A stretch of DNA of 64,000 nt from Isoetes taiwanensis. Taxonomy: Eukaryota > Streptophyta > Lycopodiopsida > Isoetales > Isoetaceae. A program made the translations under genes and the position numbers. Below are positions 43,129 to 54,089 of this stretch, in pieces. The notes under the pieces were generated by a model, which was given only the letters and a program-made list of their open reading frames with translations, did no database searches and was not told the DNA's origin. Numbering within the stretch: the first letter of the stretch is position 1; every line of letters begins with the position of its first letter. Location of the stretch: the NCBI GenBank assembly GCA_021234155.1, contig JAJEKV010000004.1:14292716-14356715 (forward strand), read 5' to 3'.

Positions 43129-46100
43129 AGGCATAACTTGGAATATCCAAGGCATCAATTCAAATATCAAAAGAGGTAGATTGAAGGTTTGCCTCTCATC
43201 CATGAATCTGGATTTTCTTTTCTTTCAAGAGCACAAGATTTATGATGATAACATTAATTCCATTATTAAAGATGTTCTTCCTGTTGACTTTCAGCATTGG
43301 TCTCTCAAAGCTAACAACACCTCTGCAGGAATTACTATAGCTTGGAGCAACAGGCTTAACTTTGCTGACATTCAGATGGTAAATGATAACAGTAAAAGGT
43401 GGCAAATTATTCATGGGATGGTTGGTGACAAGAGGATTGCTTTTATCAATGTTTATGCTTACCATCAGCCCCCGGAGAGAGTCAGCCTTTGGGAAGTCAT
43501 TAATAGGAGTCTTGAGAGGATCCCTTATGATGAATGTATTCTAGCAGAAGATTTTAATATGGTCACCCATAGCTATATGAGAAGTGCCAATTTTAGGCCC
43601 CTGACTGATAATGAATTTGCTAGCTGGAATTCTCTTCTTCACTCTCATCATCTCTCTCTAACCAGAGTCACCCCCACTCCTACAGTTGGAGTGACCATAG
43701 GGATCAGCCTGTTTGCTGCCTTCACGACAGATTTTACCTCAGTGAGACCCTCTGGAACAATAGTATTAGGGTCACTAATTTAACCAACTATACTATTTCT
43801 GACCATTTCCCTCAGCTCATTAGTATCTGTGGTAACACTGCTCAAAGAAAAAGAAATTCTTTTTTTAAACTCAATACTAATCTCCTTGAGCTTGATGATT
43901 TCATGCCTAATCTGCAACAGGTGATTTCTCAAGAGAGAAAGCCTAATGGTAACACAGGCTGGATGGATTGGTGGGTGAGGGTTTCCAAAAGAATCAAGAA
44001 TTGGCTCAAGGTTTGGGGAAAGGAAGTCCATAGAAGTAACACTGCTCATTTACAGGATTTGAGAACCCGGTTGGACCTAGCCCTGGATCAGCACAAAGAT
44101 GAAATCAAAATTCAGATAGAAAGAGAAGAAATCAGAATTGCAAGAGGCTGGAAAATTAAAGCCAAGGTAAAGGAACTCAAAGAAGATGAGAGAAGCAATT
44201 CGAAATATTTTTTCATCAAAGCTAAGGGGAGGATTAAGAGAAATCACATCTACAGTATCCTTTGGGAAGGCAACAGTATTGACAATGATTTGCAACTCAA
44301 GGATGCAGCCAGAACTCACTTCTCCAGGATTATGGGGACTGAGGAAAATATTAGAAGGGAAGATATTGAGAATTTTGTGTACATTCAAGAAAAAGTTACT
44401 GATCAGATGAATGACAGTCTTTCCAGGCCTTTTAGTTATGAGGAAATGTTAAAGGTACTTCAGGGAATGGAAAATGGTAAAACTCCAGGCCCTGATGGTC
44501 TCCCAGCTGAATTCTTCAAAAAATCGTGGGACATTCTAGGTATGGATATAGTATCCCTTGCTAATGAATTTTTGATGACTAAAAATTGGAATTGCGGGGA
44601 TCAACACTAGTCCGATTGCCCTCATCCCAAAGATCGATCTCCCAAGCTTTCCGACTACTGCACCTATATCCTTAACCAATGTAGTCTATAAGTTAATTAC
44701 AGGTACCATTGCTGCTAGGCTCAAGCCCATCCTTGAAGAAGTTATCAGCAACACTCAAAGTGCCTACTTGAGGGGCAGGTATATTCTTGATAATGTTGCT
44801 GCTGCTTCCTTAGGAATCTCTTGGGCCAAAGACTCCAATCAGTCAATTAGCCTCCTCAAATTGGATATTTCAAAGGCCTTTGACACTGTAAGTTGGGCTT
44901 TCCTTTGCTGGTGTTGCAAAAAGCTTGGTTTCTCTGATAATGCTATCTCTGTCTTTCAAGCCATTATTAGCAATTCCAGATCTTCTGTTCTCATTAATGG
45001 GGAATGTAGCCCTTTCTTCGACATTAAAAGGGGGGTTAAGCAAGGATGCCCTCTTGCACCCTTCCTCTTCCTGATTGTAATGGAAGGTCTGAATAGCCAT
45101 TTCAAGAGAGCCAAAGATTTACATCTAATCAAAGGGCTTAGCCTACCCTCTCAGGAGGAAGGAGAAATCTTAAATGTTCACTTTGCAGATGACACTTTTC
45201 TCTTTCTCCATTTGGAAGCACACTCCATTCAAAGACACTCGGACTATTTTAGAAGAATTTGGTAAGTGCTCGGGATGCGAGTCAACCACCCAAGACCAAG
45301 CTCATCTCAAGGCATCAAGATGAGGGTGAGCAAGCAGCTACAAACTTGGGTTGTATGTACCTCTCTCCCACTACTAAGACTAAAATTTTAGGCATCCCCT
45401 ATGCTATTAGAACTAATGCTTGTGAACTTTGGGATGACTTGATTGATAAATTTTACAGAAAAGTAGACTCTCTTAATTCTAAATTCCTTTCTAAAAATGG
45501 GAGAGCCATTTTGGCAAATTCGGTCATCTCTCCCTCTCAGGTTTATCAATCCTCCATTATGGTGGCCCCTAAGAAGGTTCGACCAAAATGCAAGGTATCA
45601 TTGGTAGGTTTATTGCGGAGGGTCAAGCGGGAGGTGTTGGATTCCTATCTCAATGGAAGAATGTTGCAAGCACAAAAAAAATTGGGAGGTTTGGGAGTTA
45701 TTAATATTGAGAAACAGGCCACCGCTTTAGTCACGCTAAGTACTTCTACGAGGCGTGTAATAACCAAATCAAGCACCACAGGAGCATTCTTATCTCCCAT
45801 TATGTCAAGAAATGCCACCCTTTCTACTGGAGGAATCTCAAAATGCAGCTGCCCCATAGCATTTACTTTGACTTTACCATCCCAACTACAGTGCCTTTGA
45901 TTATCAAAAAGTGGATCAGGGCATGGCAAAAGGTAAAGGGTATGTATACATGGAAGGAAGGTCTTTCTCAAGATCAACCAATTTTAAGAGTCCCTCTCTC
46001 ATTCTGGATGACCCTAGTACCTGTCTGGCTGCTAATTTCCCAACTCTAGCCAAGCAATGGACCAGTAAGGGAATTATTTATATAAGGGACATTACTGATA

Positions 46101-46743
46101 ATTTTATTTATCAGGATTCCAGCATTGCAAATTTAGGAGATGACTCCAGGCAGCTTTTTAACAGTATCACCCAAAGGTTGGCAGTGGGGGTTTGGCATGA
46201 CACAGATATTCTTTGGCACATCAATGAATTCTGTGGATACAGAGTAAACTTGGCTTATAGGTATCTCAATAGAGGCCAAGAGAATTCTATTCACAGAAAA
46301 TGGAACATTGATACAGACAGAGTTTCTAGGAACCTGAGATTCATCCAAAGATCAAGGCCTTTATGTGGCAGCTATGGCACAAAGCTTTAGCCACAAACAG
46401 AAAAAGATGGAGGCTAAACATGTCTGATTCTAATATATGTGTTAGGTGTATGCAGGATCAGGAAGATGAAGAACACTTATTTAAAAATTGTCTATGGGCA
46501 GAATGGATTTTGGAGCTGGCAGATACTGAGTTGAACATTCCTGGATTGGCTAATATGCAAATTGAAGAAATTCTTTTCCCTGAGAACCCAGTGGAATGGA
46601 GGAGATACATTCTTCTCTGGAGAATGTGGAAAGGAAGGAATACCCTGATCTTTAAGGAAGAAATCATCTGGCCCAATGCAATTATTAAGCAAGCCCAGTA
46701 TGATATAAACTGGGTTTTGGAAATCTTCGGGAATCAGAACTAA
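43112..46743 (+). pseudogene. L1 ORF2: endonuclease / reverse transcriptase, frameshifted
   Basis: Starts at ATG 43112, inside the end of ORF1, directly before the endonuclease motif GITWNIQGIN; then FFQEHKI, LAEDFNMV (usual G replaced by E) and, after a shift near 43680, TISDHFPQL. RT motifs span three frames: MENGKTPGPDGLPAEFFKKS, LKLDISKAFDTVSW, GVKQGCPLAPFLF, FADD. The zf-RVT-type end has NICVRCMQDQEDEEHLFKNC at 46429-46490. Shifts near 43680, 44590, 45245, 45760 and 46370 inactivate it. Confidence 0.9.
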
Positions 46744-46762
46744 GTCCTAATTCCTTTATCTA

Positions 46763-47110
46763 ATGTCAATTTTGCCTTTGTGTGCAGGAAACACTCTGAT
46801 CATGTTCAAAAGATTGAAGTGGAGAAGGATGAATCTTCATGCGAATGTGCAATGGCTAACACAATTTGGGGTGGAAATACCAAACGAGCATGGGGACAAC
46901 TGTCAGTGCAACTGTGCCTGCACCGCTTACTTGGATGAAAGAAGATACATTCTGTGTAATGCCAAGGATAAAAAAGACAGATTCAATCCAGGGAAGGCCC
47001 ATATGTGTAATTGCCCTTACTGCTTGTTCATTGTTGCCAACAAGGGCATGGGAAGGAAAGACCATTCCAAAAGGGAGCCCAAGAAAAGGAGATACTCGGG
47101 CGAGCATTGA
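46763..47110 (+). CDS. Small Cys-rich ORF downstream of L1 ORF2
   Basis: A 115-residue open frame with clustered cysteines: CQCNCAC, then a gap and HMCNCPYC, followed by a Lys/Arg-rich end (KREPKKRRYSGEH). The pattern suggests zinc binding plus a basic nucleic-acid-contacting tail. It lies inside the element, before the 3' UTR, in a frame different from the end of ORF2. Plant L1s usually have only two ORFs. It may be captured host sequence or an element-specific extra protein. Being intact while ORF2 is broken could be chance in so short a frame. Confidence 0.4.
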   Translation: MSILPLCAGNTLIMFKRLKWRRMNLHANVQWLTQFGVEIPNEHGDNCQCNCACTAYLDERRYILCNAKDKKDRFNPGKAHMCNCPYCLFIVANKGMGRKDHSKREPKKRRYSGEH

Positions 47111-47328
47111 TCACCGGCCTTCCAGAATTTTCTAACTGCTTGAAACTGTTTGGAACTACCAGAACTTATAATTCTGTTTATGTCTTTGGTTAGTTTAACT
47201 TATCAGGGTTTTCGACCTACCCTTTCCTAAAGGTCTCTCCTTTTCAAAAAGCATCATATAGCTTTTTTGGAACTATGTACGTTATCATATACTTTTAATA
47301 CATACTTAAGCCTTCAATTAAAAAAAAA

Positions 47329-47344
47329 CAAACTATATTTTGAT
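47329..47344. repeat. Target-site duplication of L1, right copy
   Basis: Identical 16 bases to 40795-40810, directly after the A-tail. Confidence 0.9.
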
Positions 47345-47538
47345 AAAATCTTGCCTCCAAGTCCATTCAAACTGATGGGTGCAGCCATCAGAACAATAAA
47401 AGTGCATATGCTCACAAAATTGAGCTCGATGTCAAATAGCCCATTGTAGGTGCAATGTTTATACGAAGGCGAAGGCGCGGCGTTTAAGATAGAAGGAGGA
47501 ACCCCAAAATGAAAACCTGGAGATGGATTTGGAAAACA

Positions 47539-47624
47539 CTGATAGACGATCCAGCCTCAGCCTCCGATCGAGAAGATGAGGATGAAGGCTGTGTTAAAGG
47601 AATGCAAGGATTTCCAAACGCAGG
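47539..47624 (+). repeat. Duplicated exon-like segment, copy 1
   Basis: About 86 bp, nearly identical to 47685-47765 (LIDDPASASDREDEDEGCVK in translation). Here it is followed by a GT donor-like AACGCAGGTTGTC, and the frame soon stops. Confidence 0.75.
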
Positions 47625-47676
47625 TTGTCTTAGGGTTTAGGTAGTTCCTCAGTTTTTCAAAACACATGTTTGGGGT

Positions 47677-48075
47677 ATGGCGCTGATAGACGATCCAGCC
47701 TCAGCCTCCGATCGAGAAGATGAGGATGAAAGCTGTCTTAAAGGAATGCAAGGATTTCCAAACGCAAGAGTCTTTGTATTTTTGGAGTTAGAAGGACACA
47801 TCATCGCAGTTGAAGCTACGGAAACAGATGAAAAGAGGTTTTTTGTCAGAGCAGGATTTTGGAGCAGGCATTATGATGCACTTTCTGCACAGGCTGCACT
47901 TATAGTAGCTTGCCTTCAAACTAGCATCGGATTCTATATTCGCAGCTGAGCAGCGGTAGAGGCTTTGCCGGATCCTGATTCTTCAAAATTATCAAAGAAG
48001 ATTTTTACAGGATGCAACTCATGCCAGAGCTTTCAATCAGTTAAAAAGCAAAAAAAAAAAAAAAAAAAAAAAAAA
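47677..48075 (+). CDS. Small acidic-to-hydrophobic ORF with poly(A) run, possible retrocopy
   Basis: ATG 47677 opens a 90-residue product: MALIDDPASASDREDEDESC, then VFVFLELEGHIIAVEATETD, RAGFWSRHYDALSAQAALIV and a C-terminal IGFYIRS, stop near 47949. About 100 bases later is an A26 run (48050-48075). The run suggests a reverse-transcribed mRNA, though the 5' segment is also present upstream with a possible donor site. The family is not recognised. The end coordinate includes the poly(A) run; the coding part ends at 47949. Confidence 0.4.
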
Positions 48076-48096
48076 GTGAAATTGAAGCCGAACTCC

Positions 48097-48405
48097 GGAA
48101 GGGTTTCTCTTACCTGATTGCTCTTATAAAACGCTTCCTGGATCGACTGTAGGCCTTCCGCAATCGCCAAATGCAGGCCTTCCTCAATCGCCAAATGCAA
48201 AGAAAACTGCCGGAGGAAAAGCTAAGAACAAAAAAAAAATTCCTTTTCTGAAAAAAAGCTCTTCAATAACAGCCGTAAAAAATTAATTCGAAGCATTAAT
48301 TGCCGGTGGATATCTTGGAAACCCAAAAAAATTATATTCTTGTGGAAACCTTCCGTGCTTTAATGAGGAAACCCTTCCGGGTTTTAGGGAATTGGAAGGG
48401 TTTCC
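48097..48405. repeat. Cluster of GGAAGGGTTTCC-related motifs, right array
   Basis: Exact motifs at 48367-48378 (inverted) and 48394-48405 (direct), a one-base-shorter inverted copy at 48344-48354 and a partial copy at 48097-48107. The context TTCTTGTGGAAACC, read on the minus strand, resembles the right end of the left array (GTTTCCACAAAATTA), so the two clusters face each other. Confidence 0.75.
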
Positions 48406-48409
48406 ATTT

Positions 48410-50160
48410 TTTTCCCCAATCGGGGGGAGATAGTGTGAGCGGGATAAAAATATGCTTAAAAAAAACACCGTCAATGAATACATAACATATTCAGATCTAT
48501 TTACGCTGGATGAAATTCTAAGAGATGAGCTGGAAACAAGCAGCGAGTTCTACAAGCAAAGAGCTGTTGGTCTTAAACTAACGACAAAAAAATAACCATG
48601 TGGAAATTGCCCTGCCTACATCAGATGCCCAAATCGTTGTTGCTACCTGCTTCTACAATCGGAATTCTAAAAGTAAAATTGGGTGAAACGTATGGCTCCA
48701 TTCTCTGAAACTGGGTTTTCTACCATCGTTCCTGTGCACCATCGCCAACACAAAACAGCTAAACCTGCTGCAGAAGTTATACAGAGCCTACAGAGAGCAT
48801 CAAACCACTAGTTTAGAAACATTCAAACCTGGGCTGCCTGCCACGATCCGTCAAACCTTGCCAAAAAAAACTTCAAGAATTCCCTGCCATAGCTATCCAG
48901 AATACAACTGTACAAAAATGGCCTAAAATTTTCTCTAAAATACAAAATGGTTTCCTTCCCAAAAAATCCACAATAGCAACCTTCTTCTAGCCCATACAAT
49001 TTGCAAACTATTGCAAATCGGGGGGTTTTGTCTTCGAGACCAAGATAAGATAATTGCTTTATGAGTTTATTTGCATTTCTTAATCAAAGCCTTTGATGTT
49101 CTGAATATTCCATGTTATATCTTAAATCAAGGGCTAATGGAGTTTTGAGAAGAAAAATGCATTCCAATGTCAATGATGCAAAAAAAACAAATGGAGAAAG
49201 CGCAAAACAATTAAAGCAAAAAAAGAAAAAACAGCTAATGGTGCGAAGTACAAAATGTAGAGAAAATCAAATGTTCAGAAAAAATAGAAAAATCCATGGG
49301 TATGCTGAAACTATGGTTATGGCTTTTGCACTCAACCAACTACGGCAATGGGCTCGTCAGAACCCTTTGCACCCAAATATGGGATAAGGCTGAGCATAAT
49401 CTACTCTGTAGATTAAATTTAGGGCAAAATTTGAAACTATACTCTCAAAGTTTTTCCATTACCTTCCCCATTTGTGAGAATACCCTTGGTAATATGAAAC
49501 AAAGTGTGGACAGCTTATGATTTTACTAATATAATTACCTAGAATTAAAAATGCATATGGTTGAAAATTGAAAATTTTGAGTTATAAGTCAACACAATCT
49601 AGGCAACAAGATCACTTCAATGAATAAACACAATCTTGTTTATTCTACTTCAACAAGACGAGTGCATATTAAACAAACACAATAACTATGCAATGTCAAT
49701 ATTCAGAATATATTCATAAGATTACTTATTCAAGTTTTGGTTTTTGGAAGCTTGAGCATGCTCTACATAATAGCTTCTACTATACAGTATGATCTATACA
49801 AGGTTGCTCCTCATATTAATAGGGCTAGATCCGGCTGCTTAGGCTCGGTTTTGACCTCTGAGGAGTTCATTCTCCCAGGTCTATGACTATAGGAACTTAA
49901 ATTTGACTATAAGTCATATTTAATTAAAGTGGGTCACATGCGATTCCCATATTTTTTTGGAACCCTGTTATTTCAACCCAAAAGGACATGCATTTTAGGC
50001 CCCATTATTGTCTAAAAAGAAGACTTATTTCTTGTGTGAATAGAAAAAGAAATAAAAATGGCATCGATTTCCCAAAAGTATAAGTCGAGAAACTAAAAGC
50101 CACATCTAAAGCCAATGGAATAGTTTACTTTCTCCAAACAAAGTTTTAGTATTCAATGAA
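48410..50160. other. Unassigned AT-rich region
   Basis: An open frame at 49112-49387 (Lys-rich, MFRKNRKIHGYAE) shows no domain. No repeat or RNA gene recognised. Confidence 0.35.
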
Positions 50161-50534
50161 TTTTTATTCATAAATAATATCATTACAATTTATTTTACAG
50201 TGGACAAAGAGACCACAGCCACTGTGTTGTCACAATGATTACACTCTTTTTACACATGCACCATCTAATGGGAACAACATGTGGAACACCCTCCGAACTA
50301 TTCCAAGCCACGACAGTTAAAGACGATAGAAATTTGTACGAGGAGGTGCTTCATGGGCTAGCCAACTGATGTCAGCACCCTCTTCTCGCCTCCTTTCATG
50401 AAGGAAAGGGCCTTTCCATTGCTCCCGAGCATGTACTATCTAGTCGGTATAAAGACTGCAAAAGACAAAATCAAGTTATTCAAGTGTTGCCACAAACAAG
50501 ACAATTAAAACAAAAACCAGTTCTAAATGCCATT

Positions 50535-50617
50535 TTAGAGTGAAAAACATTGGTCTGAGGGCCTTTCTCGACAGTTAGAGTGAAAAATGCGGGTCTGAGG
50601 CCCTTTCTCGACCCGCT
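50535..50617. repeat. 41-bp tandem duplication
   Basis: Two copies of AGAGTGAAAAA followed by GGTCTGAGG and CCTTTCTCGAC, with a few differences. Confidence 0.75.
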
Positions 50618-50689
50618 ATTGAATCTAGAGAAAAGTATGCAAGGTATAGATAAAACACATGGGAACGAAAACACAAGAGAAGTAATCCC

Positions 50690-50824
50690 AAAAGCAAAAC
50701 TTTTATTCAATCAATATGATCGTCAATATATATACAAGAGATGTCTATATATAGAATTCTATATAGACAAGAGTAGTCCATAATAAGAGGCACTATTATT
50801 GAGAGCCAATGTGGCATCTCAACA
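50690..50824 (-). mobile_element. Possible LTR remnant (Copia-like end)
   Basis: On the minus strand a polypurine tract (CAGGGGG) is followed by TGTTGAGATGCCACATTGGC, a TG-start LTR-like sequence, then AT-rich TATATA segments and a GAATAAAA signal. A second GGGGGG tract followed by ATGTTTGG lies near 50930. No internal coding region is visible, so this may be a solo or truncated LTR. Weak. Confidence 0.3.
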
Positions 50825-52000
50825 CCCCCTGCAACGTTGGTTTCTCAAAAAGAGAACCAAAAAATACAACATACAAAATGTCATATACAAATACTTAGAA
50901 GGTGACCAAGGATGCACGCACACCAAACATCCCCCCTTGCAGCCTTGGTCATGTGCCCAGGTTAAAAAACCTTTTGTGGAAAGCAAAAAGAAAAATCGTG
51001 GCACCCTTCAAAATTGAACTCCAAATACTTGATTCTAAGCTTTGCTCTGAATACTTCGCCTCTAAGTTGTAAGCTCCAAATAATTTACTCTATATGTTCT
51101 GTTTCTAAGCTATAAACTCCAAATACTTTGCTCCAGATACTTTGCTGTTAAATTGTAAACTTCAAATACTTTGCTCCAATTGAGCTAAGAAACTTCCTCC
51201 AAGTCTATACTTGTGCAACTTCATCCAAGTCACAATATACGTTATAACCTGTTCAATCTGTACTTCTACATATACGAGAATACACACACCCATAAAGTTG
51301 ATATGTTGTTAGATCAATTCATGATGAATGATCCTTTAAAATATCAAATAACTGGATTTTAGACATAAATAGCTTCCAGGGATCTAAGATGCCCTTTGCA
51401 TGTCAACGAGAACGTCCAGTTGCACCTGAAAGAGTATATGATTGGGTAACAAATATAAAGCAATAGCAATATGACAGTCGGATATAATAGCACTTGTTAT
51501 TTTGGATAAATCCATAAACTCCTTCGCGTCAAAACATGTAAAAGAGGATTCTCTCTGCACTTCAATGCTTCTGCACGAGACTTAAATCATAAGAAAACAT
51601 CATTATATTAAATTTAAAGATCAAATATATTGAAGTTTAACAATTAAAATATCCTAACGGCATTCTCTTCATTAAAATAAATCATCAATGCCAATACCCA
51701 AAACATTGGTAAGCAATCCCATAGATTCTGCAGCATCTAAATAGACAAAATAGATAAACAGACAAAGACATTATATATATAAGTTGAATTGTCACAGATA
51801 TGACACTATTAACACTAATATAACACTATTGTTCAATACAAATATGACACAAGAACACTAGAATTTTTTAAAGCTAAAGCATGCCACCATTGTTGAATAC
51901 AAATATAACACAATTATGTTAGAATTTTCTATACATAAACTACAACAAATGTTATATATTGAAAAGCTTCCTGAACACAAAACAGAGTCCAAGGTGAATC
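50825..52000. other. Non-coding AT-rich region with repeated CTCCAAATACTTTGCT words
   Basis: Between about 51015 and 51190 the word CAAATACTTTGCTC recurs several times in degenerate form, suggesting an old tandem array. No gene recognised. Confidence 0.4.
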
Positions 52001-52009
52001 AGAAATGTA

Positions 52010-54081
52010 GATCCAGAGTCATGCGGTGGGCGCTGTGATGGCCGTCGTGTAGGGTACAGTTTTCTTCATAACTTATGGCTCGGGTGTCAGATTCGGGTGT
52101 TCTTTAGTGCGTTGGAAAGCTAGAGACGTGAGCTTTCCATTGGTGTATAATTCATACAGTTTTGTTGTGTCTATCTGGGCCGGATTTGGAGTTTACAGAT
52201 TTCGGCTACCATGGCAAACCCTAGTTTGCCAGCTTCTGGAACACATTCGTCAGCCAAGAAAGGGGTATGTGGTGCTTCTGCTTCTTCTTTTGCGCATGAT
52301 ATGAATTCTCCTTTGCCGCTTCCTAATTTACCTGATAATTCTCGCCTCAATCCTCTTGCTTTTGACGCTTCTCTTGTTAATATGAGTACAAGCTTGCAAC
52401 ACTTTCCCCCTCTGTCTACATCTGCACCTTTGTCTCCTTCTCAAGTAGAGACCACTGTAAATACTTCTGTTGTTGCTTCTACCTCCTTTGTGTCTACTTC
52501 TGCTGGGTGTGTATCTACTCCTTCTGGTCCGTGGGGTTCTTCTGATCTTGTGGCTAGAGCGTCTTCTACACGATTTAGCGATTGGATCAAACGTGATTTG
52601 ACATCCAGTGTGCAATCTGCTCGTGTTTCTGCCGCATTGAATATTATGTGACAGAATAACAGGAAAGAATTGTGCTCGTATCTAAGTGAGCTACAAGCAC
52701 AAGATGACCGTATGGATGTTCAGTTGCCTCCTGAGGGTGTATTCTATGAGGCACATCAGTGATCAAACGCTTTTACACAGGCTGGCCTACGGTTGTTGAA
52801 ATTGATCATAATGCTCATTTGCAGTGTGTTCAGCACCTTGTGTCTCTCATGCAGTTGTTTGCCATTTCACTGGACAGTTTTTGGATCTCAGGAGAGTTGG
52901 ATTCTGGCTAAAACATCACCTTCAGAGATTGGATCTCCCTCATTATGCGTCTCTAAAGGTTTTGGATAAAGATAATAATTTCTTCCTAGTCATGTTTGAC
53001 TCTTCACTTGCAGTTGACAGGCTTGTGGAGCGTGGTGTTGATCCTCTTTGGGGACACAGGTTTATTCTCCTGGATTCTTGCCAAGTAAGTCTGGTGCATT
53101 GCGCATGCCTTGTTGGCTTGCCTTAGAGGATTTCCCACTAGAGCTGCAAGTGTCTGATTTTATGATTGCTATTGCCAATGGATTGGGTATGCATCTTGCC
53201 CATTCTATTGTTAATGGTCCTCGAATTTGTGTATCTCTTCCTACTTGTGTTTCTCTTCCTCAGTCAGTAGTGGTCAAAAGTGGCCCACTTTTTTTCAAAT
53301 ACAAACTACGTCTGCTTAATGGACCCGAGCTTGCCAAGATGTTTCCCAATATTGAGGCTTTCGCTGCTTACAAGTCCAGACATACTTTTGTCTCTACCTC
53401 CCCAACTGCTCCTATCCCATGTCATATAGCATCCACTTCACTTGAATGTCGTGTTGTACCATCTTCATCCTCATCTGCCTTTGCACTAGTTAATCCGCAA
53501 GTATTACCAGCCCCTGTGCGTTCTTCTTTAGCTATTTCTGCACTATCGCCTTCTTCTATTGCATCTCCGTCTCGATCTATATCAGTGGACCCTCTTAATG
53601 AGGATCAACACTCTCGTCTTCAGGATATTGCTCAGAAGCAAGAATTATTGGAAGAAGGATGGTCTACTCCACGCTTGAAGAAACTTGCACGTCGCAAAAA
53701 TAGCTCGGCTCCTCAATCTGCGTTGGTTCACTTTGTAGCTCCAATATCTGCTACGATTGTTACAGTGGATGTCTCTGATTCAATGGCATTGTGGCACCAA
53801 GGAGCAGATCAAGTTGTTGTTAATGATTCTATGGATGTGGAAGTTCGACGTGGTTAAAGTAACTTTTTAAAAAAATATGATTATATATTATTCTTCTCTT
53901 TGTAGGAGAGGAAAATAGTGTGAACTGCATAATATTGCCATGCTTAGACGGGTGGCCCTGCTCAGTTGGATCTGATTGTCCGCTGGGTTTTTTATTCCTG
54001 TCTCTGCATTGTATTATGTATGTTGTTGGAGTGCTATTAATAAAGTCTGGCGTCCTTCAAAAAAAAAAAAAAAAAAAAAAA
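52010..54081 (+). mobile_element. ORF1-only L1 derivative with poly(A) tail
   Basis: A leader, an ORF1 of the DUF4283 type, then directly a 3' end with an AATAAA signal (TTAATAAAGTCTGGCGTCC) and an A-run ending at 54081. No endonuclease or RT sequence lies between ORF1 and the tail. It would need another L1's enzyme to move. The 5' boundary is approximate and no target-site duplication was found. Confidence 0.65.
52211..53857 (+). pseudogene. L1-type ORF1 (DUF4283), interrupted
   Basis: ATG 52211 opens a Ser/Thr/Pro-rich N-terminus (MANPSLPASGTHSSAKKG) to a premature TGA at 52649. The same frame continues (RKELCSYLSELQAQDDRMDV) to another stop. In a second frame the RRM-like DUF4283 core follows: HAVVCHFTGQFLDLRRVGFW, then DNNFFLVMFDSSLAVDRLVE and DPLWGHRFILLD. 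The third segment (53048-53857) gives MPCWLALEDFPLELQVSDFM and a Ser-rich, basic tail. Two stops and one shift are visible. Confidence 0.75.
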
Positions 54082-54089
54082 CTAGCATA

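Larger units (their letters stand above)
40811..47328 (+). mobile_element. Full-length plant L1 retrotransposon, 6.5 kb
   Basis: Bounded by a perfect 16-bp target-site duplication and ending in a short A-run (47320-47328). Order: a pyrimidine-rich leader (about 40915-41060), ORF1, ORF2 overlapping ORF1 by 17 nt, a small Cys-rich ORF, a 3' UTR and the A-tail. The architecture is that of ordinary plant L1. ORF2 is broken by several frameshifts although the duplication is perfect. Confidence 0.9.
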
